A stretch of 64,000 nt of DNA from Apodospora peruviana (GCA_033439685.1 JAUEDM010000001.1:8370001-8434000), one strand, 5' to 3'. Positions 33,792-44,900 are shown, numbered from the stretch's first letter. The notes: generated by a model from the letters alone, not told the origin. Numbers and translations are program-made.

Positions 33792-34884
33792 ATGAAGTCG
33801 ACATTCACAGCCGTTCTGGCGGCGGCACTCGCTGCCAACAAGGTAGCCGGCCACGCCATGTTCCAGCAACTCTGGGTCGACGGCACCGACTACGGCTCCT
33901 CATGCATCCGCATGCCCGGCTCCAACTCACCGCTCACCAACGTCGGCAGCAAGGACTTCATCTGCAACGCTGGCACCAAGGCCGCGCCCGGCAAGTGCGA
34001 CGTGCCGGCCGGCAGCACCGTGACCGTAGAAATGCACCAGCAGCCCGGCGACCGCTCATGCAACAACGAGGCCATCGGCGGCGCCCACTGGGGCCCCGTG
34101 CAGATCTACCTCACCAAAGTTGCCGACGCGGCCAAGGCGGACGGCACAACTGGCTGGTTCAAGATCTTTTCGGATTCGTGGAGCAAGAAGTCCGGCGGCG
34201 CCGTCGGCGACGACGACAACTGGGGCACGCGCGACCTCAACAAGTGCTGCGGCAAGATGGACGTCAAGATTCCTTCGGATATCCCGTCGGGCGACTACCT
34301 ACTCCGCGCCGAGGCGCTCGCCTTACACACCGCCGGCCAGGCCAACGGCGCCCAGTTTTATGTGAGCTGCTACCAGATCACCGTCAGCGGTGGCGGCAGC
34401 GCCTCCCCGCCGACCGTCAAGTTCCCCGGAGCGTACAGCCAGAGCGACCCGGGCATCAAGATCAACATCCACGCCGCCGTCTCCAACTACATCGCGCCCG
34501 GCCCGGCCGTGTGGGGCGGCGGCACCAACCGCACCGCCGGGAGCGCGTGCACCGGCTGCGCGTCCACCTGCAAGGTCGGCAGCTCGCCCTCCAAGACGGC
34601 TGGCAAGGGGACTTCGGCGGTTTCGCCCGACTCTTCTTCTTCTTCCGTCGACTCTGCGGAACCCGCGGCAGCGGAGCCTGAGAGCGCGAATGCGTGCTCG
34701 GCGGCTGCGTATGGGCAGTGCGGTGGCAATGGGTACTCTGGATGCACTTCGTGCCCGGTAAGTTGATTCCCCTTCGTTTCGGATTTGCTAGGTCAAAGAA
34801 CTGACGGTTCATAAAAACCAGAGCGGATTCACTTGCAAGGATGTCTCCCCGCCGTACTATTCGCAGTGCGCGCCTGCTTCGTAA
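33792..34884 (+). CDS. AA9 lytic polysaccharide monooxygenase with C-terminal CBM1
   Basis: Two exons, 33792-34757 and 34822-34884, give 342 aa. Signal peptide residues 1-20 (ending VAG), so the mature protein begins with His21, the N-terminal ligand of the copper histidine brace. The second brace His is His99 in GGAHWGPV; the axial Tyr is Tyr190 in GAQFYVSC, with His179 and the Gln before Phe-Tyr forming the second sphere. The catalytic domain ends near residue 250 and is followed by a Ser/Thr/Ala linker (TSAVSPDSSSSSVDSAEP). A CBM1 cellulose-binding module then starts ACSAAAYGQCGGNGYSGCTSC and is completed by exon 2 (SGFTCKDVSPPYYSQC). The enzyme oxidatively cleaves cellulose or related beta-glucans, with hydrogen peroxide or oxygen and an electron donor. 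The phase-0 intron (64 nt, GTAAGT...CCAG) falls inside the CBM. All catalytic residues are present. Confidence 0.95.
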
Positions 34885-35726
34885 AGAAAGTGGACCTAGC
34901 AGATTGGCGAAAGCATTTGTGGGAATTGAAGTGAGAGAGAGCGCGGTTGCGGAAACCCGGTCAGACTGCCAATGGCGTCGAGACCACCAGCATGATTTGT
35001 TTTGCGATTCATTTTTGCCTGTCCAGACAGCATTCATTAGCTTACTAACTATGTATATAACATTTTTGAAGCAGTTTATATAAATATGGGATCAGTCACC
35101 TACCGTACCTACCGAATCACGAAAGCGAGCGATGGATGATAGGAACGGCTCACAAAATGTCTTCGCTTGGTGCGCGGGTGATGATATTACCACGGTGTTA
35201 TCTCCAAAGACTCACGGTCTTGCTGAGGCCACCCATCGCGATGACATGACTCCCAAAGTCATCTTGTAAGCCTGGTGGTAAACTGCCCGAGCGATTATTT
35301 CCACCACTTGGGCAGTAACCAGCAAGCCGCACCCAATTGGCTTGCAGGAAGCACAAGTGACGGATCGGCGAGAAGTGACTGCCTGCCTCTCGGAAATGCC
35401 AAAGTCGGGATGTTTGTGGCTAGCGCCGGAGGTGAATGCACAACGGCTCCGCCAATTCGCTTCTGTCCATCCAACGGCACTTCCACACTTCCCAACCTAC
35501 CCAGCCTTCTTAGATGAGACAATGTTGGTCGAATAACAGCACCTAGGTAGTCTCTAGTTGTCGTGTCCTGGAGAAACTCACGGAAAAGAAGGTTCTCGGC
35601 GATGAAGACGTGAGAGTGCGAAGAAGAAAAAAGGAATTGGCGTGACTTGTTTAGCAAGGCCGATATGTACACACAACAAGACACAACCTGACAGCCCCCG
35701 TGCTGCTCCAACCGCCCCTGATCTAG
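34885..35726. other. Intergenic between convergent genes
   Basis: About 840 nt with 3' ends of the LPMO and complex I genes. Open frames at 35275-35517 and on the opposite strand show no domain and are treated as chance. Confidence 0.5.
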
Positions 35727-36596
35727 TTAGTTTCCACTCTTTGCCAATCTCTCCGCCTCCAGTTCCCTCTCGGCTTGCTGGTAGTACTTGGCCGTGTCGA
35801 CGCCGTGCTGATTGTGGTTGACAAAGTTGAACCATGGCAGCGCGTGCATGAAGAGCGCAGAGTACCTCGACTGGCGCGCCGCGACGCCCTGCATGGCGGG
35901 CGTCAGCTGGCTCTCTCCATACAGCGGCAGGCCGGCCTTGGCTCTGTCGACCATCTCACGCATGTCCATCTGAATCTCGCGGGCATTTTCGCTCATGCCG
36001 TAGAAGCGCACTAGATCACCACGCCGTCGTTAGCATTCGATTCGCCAAATCTCCACCCATTCATCAAGCTGCCCTGTTGGTCCATCGTCTAACAATGCCG
36101 TGTAATTCCGCAAAGAACTGGAGGGTAACAACGTACGAATCGACCGCTGGTAAAAGTATATGAAGCCACCGCAGACACCTATGCCACCGGCCAACCGCAT
36201 CGCCTGCGCGAAGCCCCCCTTTCCGACTCTTGACGGGTGGAACACCTCCATCGTCCACAAAAGGCCGGGGCCAGCGGCGGCGGCGACGACGCCGTGCACA
36301 TAATCCGACGGCCGGGCGTACCTGATCACGCGCTTGAAGTGTCTGGGGAGTCAATTGGGGTTAGAGATCTGGTCGAGACAGTGGACAGGTAAACAATAGA
36401 GGTATTTGATTGATCGGCCGGGAGGTGAGGGAGGATAACGTACGGGTCATTGTCGATGAGCTGGTCCGGAGAGCTTCAATGTCAGCAGTTCTGTCGCAAT
36501 GAACGAGGTGGGGATGGCAATTGACGCGGAACTAACAGGGTACTTGGTCTCGATCGTCTTGCTGGGGAATTGGTAGGTGGAAGTGTCGTTGGACAT
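35727..36596 (-). CDS. Mitochondrial complex I 21 kDa-type subunit (NUO-20.9-like)
   Basis: Four exons on the minus strand, 36596-36537, 36460-36444, 36342-36137 and 36010-35727, give 188 aa. The N-terminal part (YPLIDNDPHFKRVIRYARPSDY, then a membrane-spanning GGIGVCGGFIYFYQRS) and the C-terminal part (RFYGMSENAREIQMDMREMVD and LPWFNFVNHNQHGVDTAKYYQQAERELEAE) match the two Pfam blocks of the fungal NADH:ubiquinone oxidoreductase 21 kDa subunit. It is an accessory subunit in the membrane arm of respiratory complex I. Exon 2 is only 17 nt and is supported by good splice sites and frame on both sides. Divergent from the Csm3 gene, with 328 nt between the start codons. Confidence 0.92.
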
Positions 36597-36924
36597 CTTG
36601 GTGGCCGACGGATATGCCGTCGAGAGGAGATCACGAAAGCAACTCAATTGAGCAAGGTCGACGACATACGTTTGGGCCGGTCGGTTCCTTGTCAAGGTTG
36701 AAGCTCGGATCGGGCGAAGCTTCCCAAAGTTTTAATGCCTGAGGCAAAAGTTTTGTGGCGCGGCTCGAGCTCTAGCCACGGACGCCAAGCAACAGCCACA
36801 AAGGCACTTACAAGCTTGACGCGACTTCCCACTTCAAGCGCGTCGCGCTTCCACGCATCCCACCTTTGTCTCCTCAAGCCCAGCACCAAACACGACAAAA
36901 CAGTTGAGCAAAAGATCCAACAGA
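36597..36924. promoter_or_regulatory. Bidirectional promoter, complex I subunit / Csm3
   Basis: 328 nt between the two divergent start codons must contain both core promoters. No TATA box seen; CT/CA-rich near the Csm3 start, as in fungal housekeeping promoters. Confidence 0.55.
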
Positions 36925-38271
36925 ATGCCTGCCAAAACAACTGCACCATCCCAAAACAATGACATCAACGATTACCTCGCCGACTGGGACGACGATGACC
37001 CCTTCCGGTCTCCAAGCCCACAGCCGCCGGCGGGCGCTGCTGCAGGTGCCAAGAACGACAAGAAGCGCAAAGAAGCCGACTCCCTTGGAATCGACGAGCA
37101 GATTGACTTGAAGAAGAAGCCACGTGTGCCCAGAGTGAAGCTCGACGAGACACGGCTACTTTCAGAGAAAGGAATTCCCAAGCTCAGAAAAATGGCGCCC
37201 AAGTTGAAACTAAAAGGCAAAGGGCACGAGGTATATACACATTTCTACCAATTTACTTTGAAGATTATTGCTAATTGACTGTAAAAGTTCTCCGACGCAG
37301 CCCGGCTCCTCTCCTTCTACCAGGAATGGCTAGATGACCTCTTCCCCAAGGCGACCTTCCTTGACGCGCTCGCCATGGTCGAGAAGACCGGCCACAAGGT
37401 CGTCGTGCGCAACGAGCGCCTCAAGTGGATTGACGAGCTCAAGCCTAGACCTGCGAGAGACGACGATGACGACGATGATCTGTTTGGCGGGAGAGGATAC
37501 TCTGCGCCGAGGCAGCCGAGCAGGGTTGCGCCGATCTTTGAGAAGACGGCTGCTGCTGCTGCTGCGGCAAGACCGAAAACGCCGGATCTGTTTGGTGATG
37601 ACGACGAGGATGACAATATCTACGATGCTACACCGCGGCGTCGACCAGGGACCACTGTTGCTGGTGGTGCCGATGTTCCGGACGATGACGATTTGGATGC
37701 GTTGATGGCCGAGGTGGAAACGGGTGGGCCGCAAGAGAAGGAAACGAACAACAGGAAGACGATTCCTAACTTTGGGAGTATTTTCGGTGGTGGTGGGATA
37801 AGTAGTGCGCGGCAGCCTGCTGTACAGGTGTCCACAGAGCCGGATGATGATGACCTGGATGCGTTGATGGCGGAGGCAGAAGGTCAGTCAGCTCCGGCAC
37901 GAGCACCAGGCGGGAGCATATTGGGGGACGGCGGAAGCAAGTCCAGTGAGAAACAGCCGAGCCAGCCAGCACAGGAAGATGATGATGATCTAGACGCGCT
38001 TATGGCGGAGTCGGAAGCTCAAACAACCGGTCCGAAGAAGGTATCTGCACCTGTACCTGGGTCTGATGCCGGTAATGGGAACATAAAGGAGGCAGGAAAA
38101 GCTCCGGAAGTTGACGAGGATGATTTGGATGCGCTCATGGCGGAAGCAGAGGGGCAGGCCCCGGCACCGACGACTGCTTCTTCGCCCAAGCAGACAGGTA
38201 TGGAGCAGGAGAAAGAGAAGACCTTTGAGGAGGACGAGGAGGCGATGGCTGAAATGGATGGACTGTGGTGA
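36925..38271 (+). CDS. csm3: Replication fork protection complex subunit Csm3/Swi3 (Tipin)
   Basis: Two exons, 36925-37230 and 37288-38271, give 429 aa. The Swi3 domain (PF07962, residues about 78-165) is clear: [42 protein letters not shown] and KTGHKVVVRNERLKWIDE. Csm3 pairs with Tof1/Timeless to stabilise stalled replication forks, support the S-phase checkpoint and assist cohesion. The N-terminus has an acidic DYLADWDDDDPF patch. The long acidic C-terminal tail carries four spaced copies of D-D/E-D-D-L-D-A-L-M-A-E (residues about 234, 289, 333 and 379) and ends AMAEMDGLW. The ATG at 36925 was chosen (an upstream TTG is ignored). Intron of 57 nt, phase 0. Confidence 0.93.
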
Positions 38272-38789
38272 TCGATTGTTTACAAATAATTGGACGAATA
38301 ATGACATGGGCATGGGCATGTAGCATATTGGTTGAACAGTTTTTAAATCCGTACTTTTGGTTCTTTTATTTACTCAATATGGCGGTTTTGGTACCTCTCC
38401 GGTTCCTTGTCTTCCCATTTCTAATATTTGTCCCTCCTTTCGGGTTTGGTCCCTTAGCTGTCTGGTCTCACATCTGGTCTGTGTGATCATTTCTTCAGAT
38501 TCTTCTCTAGGCATCCCGAGACCCGGGTGTTCGGGGAGCTGCTTGCTGGCACAACCCTGACCCTGCTTCACCATACGGTATCCACCACCGCCGTCATTCG
38601 TGGTTGGATTGAAGCTTGGAGTTGTGGGGCAACATCTTTTACCCCACATTCTTGGAGTTTGGCGGGGTTATTGGGTGTTCGCAGCCTTGAACAGCAACAA
38701 CGCTCGCACAACACCAACCAAGGATTTGTGCATTTGACAACCATTTACTCGATTGGGCAGCTCTTCCAAGCTCTGTCACTCGCGCCACG
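38272..38789. other. Intergenic, Csm3 to Ski2
   Basis: About 520 nt containing the Csm3 3' end and the Ski2 promoter. No other feature seen. Confidence 0.5.
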
Positions 38790-41700
38790 ATGGCGTCGGA
38801 ACTCAGCGATGCCATGGAGAAGCTTCATCTCGACAAGGACAGCGCTTCGTTCGAGACCATCGACAACATTCTCTTTCAGCGGGTCGCCCGTGAGCCGCGA
38901 AAACAAGACCCCGACGAGCTGCGAGCCGAGCTCGAGAAGAAATACCTGACGCCCTCCACCACCTTCTCGACCGAGTGGCTCAACCGCCTACAGCAACGCT
39001 GGGATGCGCCAGTCGACCACTCCATCCTCTTCCGTGTCGCGCCGACACAGACCCGTACCGTCACTCGCTTCCTCCGCCATGGCCTCGAAGGGCGCGTCAC
39101 CGGCTACCGCAACGTCACCCTCCCGGCGTCGCATGCCACTGCCAAGACGAGCACATCGATGCTCCGGAAGCCAGCCAACCGGGTCGACTTTGTGCGTGGT
39201 GCCGCCGGCTTCTTTCCCTTCGCGCCCGGCGGACTGGAAAGCGTCGAGTCTACGGCGGCAATGGAAGATCAGTTGAGAGGCACAAGTGGTCCAGAGGAAG
39301 GCGAGAGCAAGAAGAAGCTGGAGCGAATAATCAAGCTTGGAACTGAGGGTGCTCTTCTAGAAACCGCGCCGGGACTTTCGAGGGGTATTGACTTCAGCAA
39401 ACGGAGGAAGACGGGCGACGCGGAGAGCGAACAGCAAGCCAAGGAGGTGGAGCAGGTACTTGACCAGGAGCCCGACGATGCTCCAGACGGCGAAGAGCAG
39501 GATGGTGATAAACTGCATCTCAATGGTGCCGAGGGGAGTGGAGACGAAGACGAAGACGACATGGAAGATATCGACGCCATCCTACCAGTCGAATTTCCCG
39601 CCTTCGAGCCACGCGGTACGCTTGCTGCGTCCAGCGCTAGAAAAGCTGGCCGCGAATGGGCGCACATGGTCGACATCAGGCGGGACATACCCAATTTTAA
39701 GGAGCTGGTACCAGACCCAGCGAGGGAGTGGCCCTTTGAGCTCGACACATTTCAGAAGGAGGCTATTTACCATCTCGAAAATGGAGACTCGGTGTTTGTT
39801 GCGGCGCATACTTCGGCCGGCAAGACGGTCGTGGCCGAGTACGCCATTGCGTTGGCGACGAAACACATGACCAAGGCCATCTACACCTCGCCGATCAAGG
39901 CGCTCAGCAACCAAAAGTTCCGCGACTTCAGGCAGGAGTTCGATGAAGTCGGTATCCTGACAGGAGACGTGCAGATTAACCCTGAGGCCAGCTGTCTAAT
40001 CATGACGACCGAGATCCTGCGGAGTATGCTCTACCGGGGAGCTGATCTTATCCGAGACGTCGAGTTTGTCATCTTTGATGAAGTCCATTACGTCAACGAT
40101 TTTGAGCGCGGTGTTGTGTGGGAAGAAGTCATCATCATGCTGCCGGCACATGTTTCGCTCATTCTACTATCTGCGACGGTGCCCAATACGCACGAGTTCG
40201 CGTCTTGGGTAGGACGAACCAAGCAAAGGGATATTTACGTCATTTCCACACCCAAGCGGCCTGTGCCATTGGAGCATTATCTCTGGGCAAACAAGAACAT
40301 CCACAAAATTGTGGACTCGGACAAGAACTTCCTTGAGAAGGGCTGGAAAGAGGCGAATACAGCGATTCAGGGTAAAGATAAACCCAAGGTAATTGAGCCT
40401 GCACCGACAGGGCGTGGTGGTGGTGGTCAACGAGGAGGACGGGGCGGCGCACAAAGGGGTGCAAATCAACAACGCGGTGGAAGAGGAGGCGGCGGCCAAC
40501 AACGTGGCCGCGGTGGGCCACCGCGGGCAAGTCACGCACCTGGACACATGGGACGAGCCGGGCGACCCGGAGGATTCACTTCTGCCGCCCAGGACAAGAA
40601 CTTATGGGTTCACTTGGTGCAGTTCTTGAAGAAACAGACACTGCTACCGGCTTGTATCTTCGTCTTCTCCAAGAAGCGGTGCGAAGAGAACGCCGATGCG
40701 CTAAGCAATCAGGATTTTTGCACGGCACAGGAGAGGAGTGCGATCCACATGATCATCGAGAGGTCGATTGCGAGATTAAAGCCAGAAGATCGGGTGTTGC
40801 CACAAATTATCCGGCTACGAGAGCTTCTGTCACGCGGTATTGCTGTTCATCACGGCGGTCTGTTGCCCATCGTCAAGGAACTGGTCGAGATCCTGTTTGC
40901 GCAGACGCTGGTCAAAGTGCTCTTTGCCACCGAGACCTTTGCCATGGGCCTCAACTTGCCCACAAGGACTGTTGTCTTCTCTGGATACAGGAAACACGAC
41001 GGTCACCAGTTCCGCAACCTCCTTCCTGGCGAGTACACCCAGATGGCTGGCAGAGCAGGAAGACGTGGTCTCGATACTGTCGGGTCTGTTATCATTGTTC
41101 CACCGGGTGGTGACGAGGCTCCCCCAGTCACGGATCTGCGTCAAATGATTCTGGGCGAGCCTAGTAAGCTGCGGTCCCAGTTCCGCTTGACGTACAACAT
41201 GATCCTCAACCTGTTGCGCGTCGAGGCTTTGAAGATCGAGGAGATGATTAAGCGTAGTTTTTCCGAACATGCCACGCAACAGATGCTCCCGGAGCACGAG
41301 AAGGCGGTCAATATTTCCGAAGCGAACCTGGCCAAGGTCAAGCGAGACTCGTGTCCGGTTTGCGATGTGCATATGGACGAGTGCCACCAGGCCGGTGAAG
41401 ACTTCAAACAACTGACAGAGGACTTACACCGCGCAATGTTAGCCATTCCAGTCGGCCGCAAGATGTTCTCTCCTGGGCGTCTAATCGTGTGGATGAAGGA
41501 CGGAGTGCGAACACCCGGCATCCTGCTTGCCGAAGGAGCGAGCGTCAAGAGCAGTGCCACCAGCCCTACTGTTCACGTTCTTGAGGTAAAGGCGGGTAGG
41601 GAGCTCCGAAACGATACTGATTTGCTCCCGTTCGCCCCGGCTTTGCGCAAGTTCTACACCCCTCTACCCCAAGCCAAGAGACACATCTCAACCAAGACAC

Positions 41701-42647
41701 TCCACGTCCCTCTCAGCGACGTCGTATGCCTGACAAAGCACGTCACCAAGGGCATCCTGCCCGACATTTTCGGCGGAGAAGGCTACACCAAGGCCAAGGA
41801 CAAGCTCCATCATATATGCAAGTCCTGGACATCCGACATCTGGGACGAGATGGACCTCGGCCGTATCCGCAGCTTGACGGTGCACGATATCTTGACCAAA
41901 CGCCGCGAGGCAGAGGTGAAAGTGTCCAAATCTGTAGCATTGGATTGCAACCAGTTCCTCAAGCACTACGCCATGTGCCACGACCAGTGGCTCATCAAGA
42001 CGCAGATCCTGGAACTCAGGCAGGCCATCTCGAACCAGAACCTCCAGCTGCTGCCCGATTACGAGCAGCGCATCCAGGTCCTCAAGGACCTGTCCTTTAT
42101 CGACGACGCGAGTCGTATCCAGCTCAAGGGCAAGGTCGCCTGTGAGGTCCACTCGGGTGACGAGCTCGTGCTGACGGAACTGATTCTTGAAAACGTGCTC
42201 GCGGACTACGAGCCGGCTGAGATCGCGGCGCTGCTGTCCGCTTTTGTCTTTCAGGAAAAGACCGACATGGTGCCCACGCTGACGGGCAATCTGGAGAGGG
42301 GGATGAAGACTATTATTGAGCTGTCTGAGAAGGTTAATGCGGTGCAGACGCTGCACCAGGTGATCCAGTCGACCGAGGAGGGGACGGATTTTGCTAGCAA
42401 GCCGCGCTTCGGGCTGATGGAGGTTGTGTATGAGTGGGCGAGGGGCATGAGCTTCAAGAATATCACCGGCTTGACGGATGTGCTCGAGGGGACGATTGTC
42501 AGGACGATTACGAGGCTGGATGAGACGTGCAGAGAAGTCAAGAATGCTGCGAGGATCATTGGCGATCCGGAACTGTATCAGAAGATGCAAGCTGCGCAGG
42601 AGATGATTAAGCGGGATATTACGGCTGTGGCGAGTTTGTATATGTGA
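38790..42647 (+). CDS. ski2: Ski2-type DExH RNA helicase (cytoplasmic exosome cofactor)
   Basis: Single exon, 1285 aa. Ski2, with Ski3 and Ski8, feeds mRNA to the cytoplasmic exosome for 3'-5' decay. The N-terminal Ski2 signature GFFPFAPGG lies at about residue 145. Helicase core: FELDTFQKEAI (Q-motif region, about 317), Walker A AHTSAGKT (about 342), Walker B DEVH (about 431), SATVPN (about 455), and motif VI QMAGRAGRRGLD (about 751). The arch insertion contains a Gly/Arg-rich stretch (residues about 541-595, e.g. GRGGGGQRGGRGGAQRG), followed by a Cys-containing KRDSCPVCDVHMDEC segment. The C-terminal DSHCT domain ends RDITAVASLYM. The N-terminal motif and RG-rich insert favour Ski2 over the paralogue Mtr4. 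Intact and well conserved along its whole length. Confidence 0.95.
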   Translation: MASELSDAMEKLHLDKDSASFETIDNILFQRVAREPRKQDPDELRAELEKKYLTPSTTFSTEWLNRLQQRWDAPVDHSILFRVAPTQTRTVTRFLRHGLEGRVTGYRNVTLPASHATAKTSTSMLRKPANRVDFVRGAAGFFPFAPGGLESVESTAAMEDQLRGTSGPEEGESKKKLERIIKLGTEGALLETAPGLSRGIDFSKRRKTGDAESEQQAKEVEQVLDQEPDDAPDGEEQDGDKLHLNGAEGSGDEDEDDMEDIDAILPVEFPAFEPRGTLAASSARKAGREWAHMVDIRRDIPNFKELVPDPAREWPFELDTFQKEAIYHLENGDSVFVAAHTSAGKTVVAEYAIALATKHMTKAIYTSPIKALSNQKFRDFRQEFDEVGILTGDVQINPEASCLIMTTEILRSMLYRGADLIRDVEFVIFDEVHYVNDFERGVVWEEVIIMLPAHVSLILLSATVPNTHEFASWVGRTKQRDIYVISTPKRPVPLEHYLWANKNIHKIVDSDKNFLEKGWKEANTAIQGKDKPKVIEPAPTGRGGGGQRGGRGGAQRGANQQRGGRGGGGQQRGRGGPPRASHAPGHMGRAGRPGGFTSAAQDKNLWVHLVQFLKKQTLLPACIFVFSKKRCEENADALSNQDFCTAQERSAIHMIIERSIARLKPEDRVLPQIIRLRELLSRGIAVHHGGLLPIVKELVEILFAQTLVKVLFATETFAMGLNLPTRTVVFSGYRKHDGHQFRNLLPGEYTQMAGRAGRRGLDTVGSVIIVPPGGDEAPPVTDLRQMILGEPSKLRSQFRLTYNMILNLLRVEALKIEEMIKRSFSEHATQQMLPEHEKAVNISEANLAKVKRDSCPVCDVHMDECHQAGEDFKQLTEDLHRAMLAIPVGRKMFSPGRLIVWMKDGVRTPGILLAEGASVKSSATSPTVHVLEVKAGRELRNDTDLLPFAPALRKFYTPLPQAKRHISTKTLHVPLSDVVCLTKHVTKGILPDIFGGEGYTKAKDKLHHICKSWTSDIWDEMDLGRIRSLTVHDILTKRREAEVKVSKSVALDCNQFLKHYAMCHDQWLIKTQILELRQAISNQNLQLLPDYEQRIQVLKDLSFIDDASRIQLKGKVACEVHSGDELVLTELILENVLADYEPAEIAALLSAFVFQEKTDMVPTLTGNLERGMKTIIELSEKVNAVQTLHQVIQSTEEGTDFASKPRFGLMEVVYEWARGMSFKNITGLTDVLEGTIVRTITRLDETCREVKNAARIIGDPELYQKMQAAQEMIKRDITAVASLYM
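40411..40575 (+). repeat. RGG/RG-rich low-complexity insert in Ski2
   Basis: Imperfect GGN/CGN repeats encode about 55 residues dominated by Gly, Arg and Gln within the arch domain. RGG segments commonly bind RNA and are arginine-methylated; in this gene that role is inference. Confidence 0.8.
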
Positions 42648-44345
42648 TTTTATCTCGTGTCTTCTGGGAGGGGCACCTTTGGGATTTAGGATCAACGAAT
42701 CTTTTTATATTTTGGCAAAAGCTTGGTTTCTGGCAAACATGTTGGGAGTTTGGCGACAGCTTTGGTTTTTTTCGCGAGATGATGGCTTCTGAATCTAGAA
42801 GGGGCTTAAATGAACACGACACCACGGTGGAAAATGAAGAAGCGGGTTTCAGTGCTATTTATAGATAAAAGATATTATTTTGTACGTTGTCTGTGAGGCT
42901 TGAAGGGTCACTACGTAAGGTAGTGAGTCAGATTGCGGATGTCCCTTAACAGTTCGCTCTGCACAGTGTCATTGCTGAAGCTAGCCAAAGTATCTACCTA
43001 GCTAGCTAGTTGAATCGAAACTTGAACTACTTTCGCAGCCAAATGGCCCTTTTATCCTCATTCTCTTCTTCTATATATTTTTATATCTTCTATCCTATTA
43101 CATCCTTTATCTTCTTATATCATGTCTCTTTAAATCCTTTGCTTTTTTATATTTTCTGTATCTTTAGTGTTTTTTCTTCTTTTGTTAAATAAAAAGATTA
43201 TAAAGCAGAATAATTTAGGTTTTATATATGATGTTACAAAACTGTATAGTTTTAACAGGCTACAATAGCTTTACTTTGGTATTAGTACGTAAAAGTTAAG
43301 CTTAAATTGCATCTTCGATAGTTATGAATGCTACATGTGTGACGAGCCAGTGCAATGACCCAAACCATTACACCAAACCCCCCTCAATCGCAAAAGGATG
43401 CCAGAATACCAAAGGTGTCAGTCAGCCTTTGGAATTCTAGTGGGTTATATACCTGACGGTCGCAATAAATTCAATCAAGGATCAATCGTACCGACCGTCA
43501 CAACATGTAGGTAAACATAAGCCTTTAGTTGGCTAGATTGTACATGTTGAGCTACTTTTCCCAGCGCCGTAACAAGGGCCGGAACAACTCGACACGATAT
43601 CGTGATGTACTAGCTTTTAAACACGAAATTCTTGACGGAGAAGCAAAAGGGGCCATATTGTTGAATCTCTGGCATGTGTGTCTGACTCGGAGCAGGCTCC
43701 ATATCATCCAGCTCCAGCCAACAACGCCTGAGCGATCAAAATCTACCTACCTTGAGTACGGCAAATGACGCAGGCCACAGTTACTAGAGATGAGTCACGC
43801 CCGCTGGTTTGATTAAAACTTAGCCAAAGCGTCATGATGTCTTGAACTCTTGATAGTACAACGCGGCTTGGAATTAAACTTTTGGGGAGGCCCGGAAGGT
43901 TTGCGTTGGTTCTTTATAAATCTCCTTTCTCTTCGTTCCTCTCAATCTCTTCCTGCTTTGGTCAACCATCATTTCTGCCCTACTCCAAGCATTCGGATAC
44001 TTCTGAGCCTGAACAGCTCATCACCACACGGTCTTCCCCTACTTCCACCGCTGGGCTGGCCGCCACCTCCAACTTATTCTAATAAGAGGTTATTTCCACC
44101 TCTCCCACGTCCCCAGTCTTACTCCTCATATTCTAGTGCAACTTGCCTTCTGGGCCATACCGCCTGCTGCACCGCATCTTGGTTTTATTCCCTTTATTGC
44201 CTCCTTCCACTTACATCAGTATGCTTACCATCACCTAATCAGTACGGTACGGCTACAGGTCCGTCCATGATTTGCCAACACCCGGCGAGCACATCCCGAA
44301 ATCCAGAACATATTCAATAACAATAACTCTGTCTCGTCATCAGAC
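42648..44345. other. Intergenic with AT-rich island
   Basis: About 1.7 kb without a supported gene. The segment at about 43060-43320 is strikingly AT rich compared with its surroundings (annotated separately). A short frame at 43010-43192 is a by-product of that composition. Confidence 0.5.
43060..43320. other. AT-rich island
   Basis: About 260 nt made mostly of TATATTTT, CTTTTTTAT and TTATAAAG type words within otherwise GC-moderate DNA. No ORF, terminal repeats or target-site duplication seen. It could be an old repeat-induced point mutation remnant or a matrix-type region; origin undecided. Confidence 0.5.
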
Positions 44346-44900
44346 ATGACGTTATTTGAGCCGACCTCGCAGTCTGAGTCCGACCTCCACGCCAGGCGGT
44401 ACGCCCGCGCCCTCGAGATTGCATCCCACAATCTGTCGCCTGTGGTTGCAGATGAGCTTCGGGGGAGAGCAGGAGACTACCGCCCCGACGACCCTTCAAC
44501 TCTCTTCGACAAGATCAAAGAGAGCGTACCCGCCAGAATATGGCGAAGGGACTCGCTGCACGAGCTTCCCCTGGACTTGGAGGACTTCCTTTTCCTGACG
44601 AAGGGAGTCCTTTCGCAAGTTGCCGAATACATGCTACGTGCCTGGTTCAAAGACTGGGACTGGCAGTGGGACAAGCCTTGGACCATCACCGCGGGACATT
44701 ATCTCCTGGATTGCCTTCGGTCTATTGCCGCCTTCGCGCAGACCGTGGCGCGCCAGGAGATTCCCGTCGACGCTGATGATGGTGCACCGGAGGAGACGGT
44801 TGCCAGCGCACCTGATGACACCACAAAAGTTGTCATCGACAAGTGGGACGCAGAACTGGGACTGGCAACTGGGTTACTGGGTGGTTTCATGCTGCTCTAA
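44346..44900 (+). CDS. Hypothetical protein, 184 aa
   Basis: ATG-started single frame with good fungal codon character, mixed charge, and no signal peptide or clear transmembrane helix. The sequence is rich in Trp/Asp in the middle (AWFKDWDWQWDKPW) and has predicted helices. An acidic stretch (DADDGAPEETVASAPDD) precedes a C-terminus ending GLLGGFMLL. I recognise no domain. It could continue through an intron after the last codons, but no convincing donor was found. Next plus-strand gene is the polytopic membrane protein 1.2 kb downstream; a link is not supported. Confidence 0.55.
   Translation: MTLFEPTSQSESDLHARRYARALEIASHNLSPVVADELRGRAGDYRPDDPSTLFDKIKESVPARIWRRDSLHELPLDLEDFLFLTKGVLSQVAEYMLRAWFKDWDWQWDKPWTITAGHYLLDCLRSIAAFAQTVARQEIPVDADDGAPEETVASAPDDTTKVVIDKWDAELGLATGLLGGFMLL

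Noticed and set aside
33902..34681. 259-codon alternative frame inside the LPMO gene
   Set aside because: Shadow frame; the AA9 frame has signal peptide, copper ligands and CBM1.
35275..35711. Overlapping frames on both strands between LPMO and complex I genes
   Set aside because: No domain or splice signal; lies in a convergent 3' region.
41688..42695. 335-codon minus-strand frame opposite Ski2
   Set aside because: Antisense shadow of the DSHCT-coding region.
43850..44320. 156-codon plus-strand frame upstream of the 184-aa gene
   Set aside because: Pro/Ser/Leu composition of a CT-rich leader; begins at a non-ATG codon.
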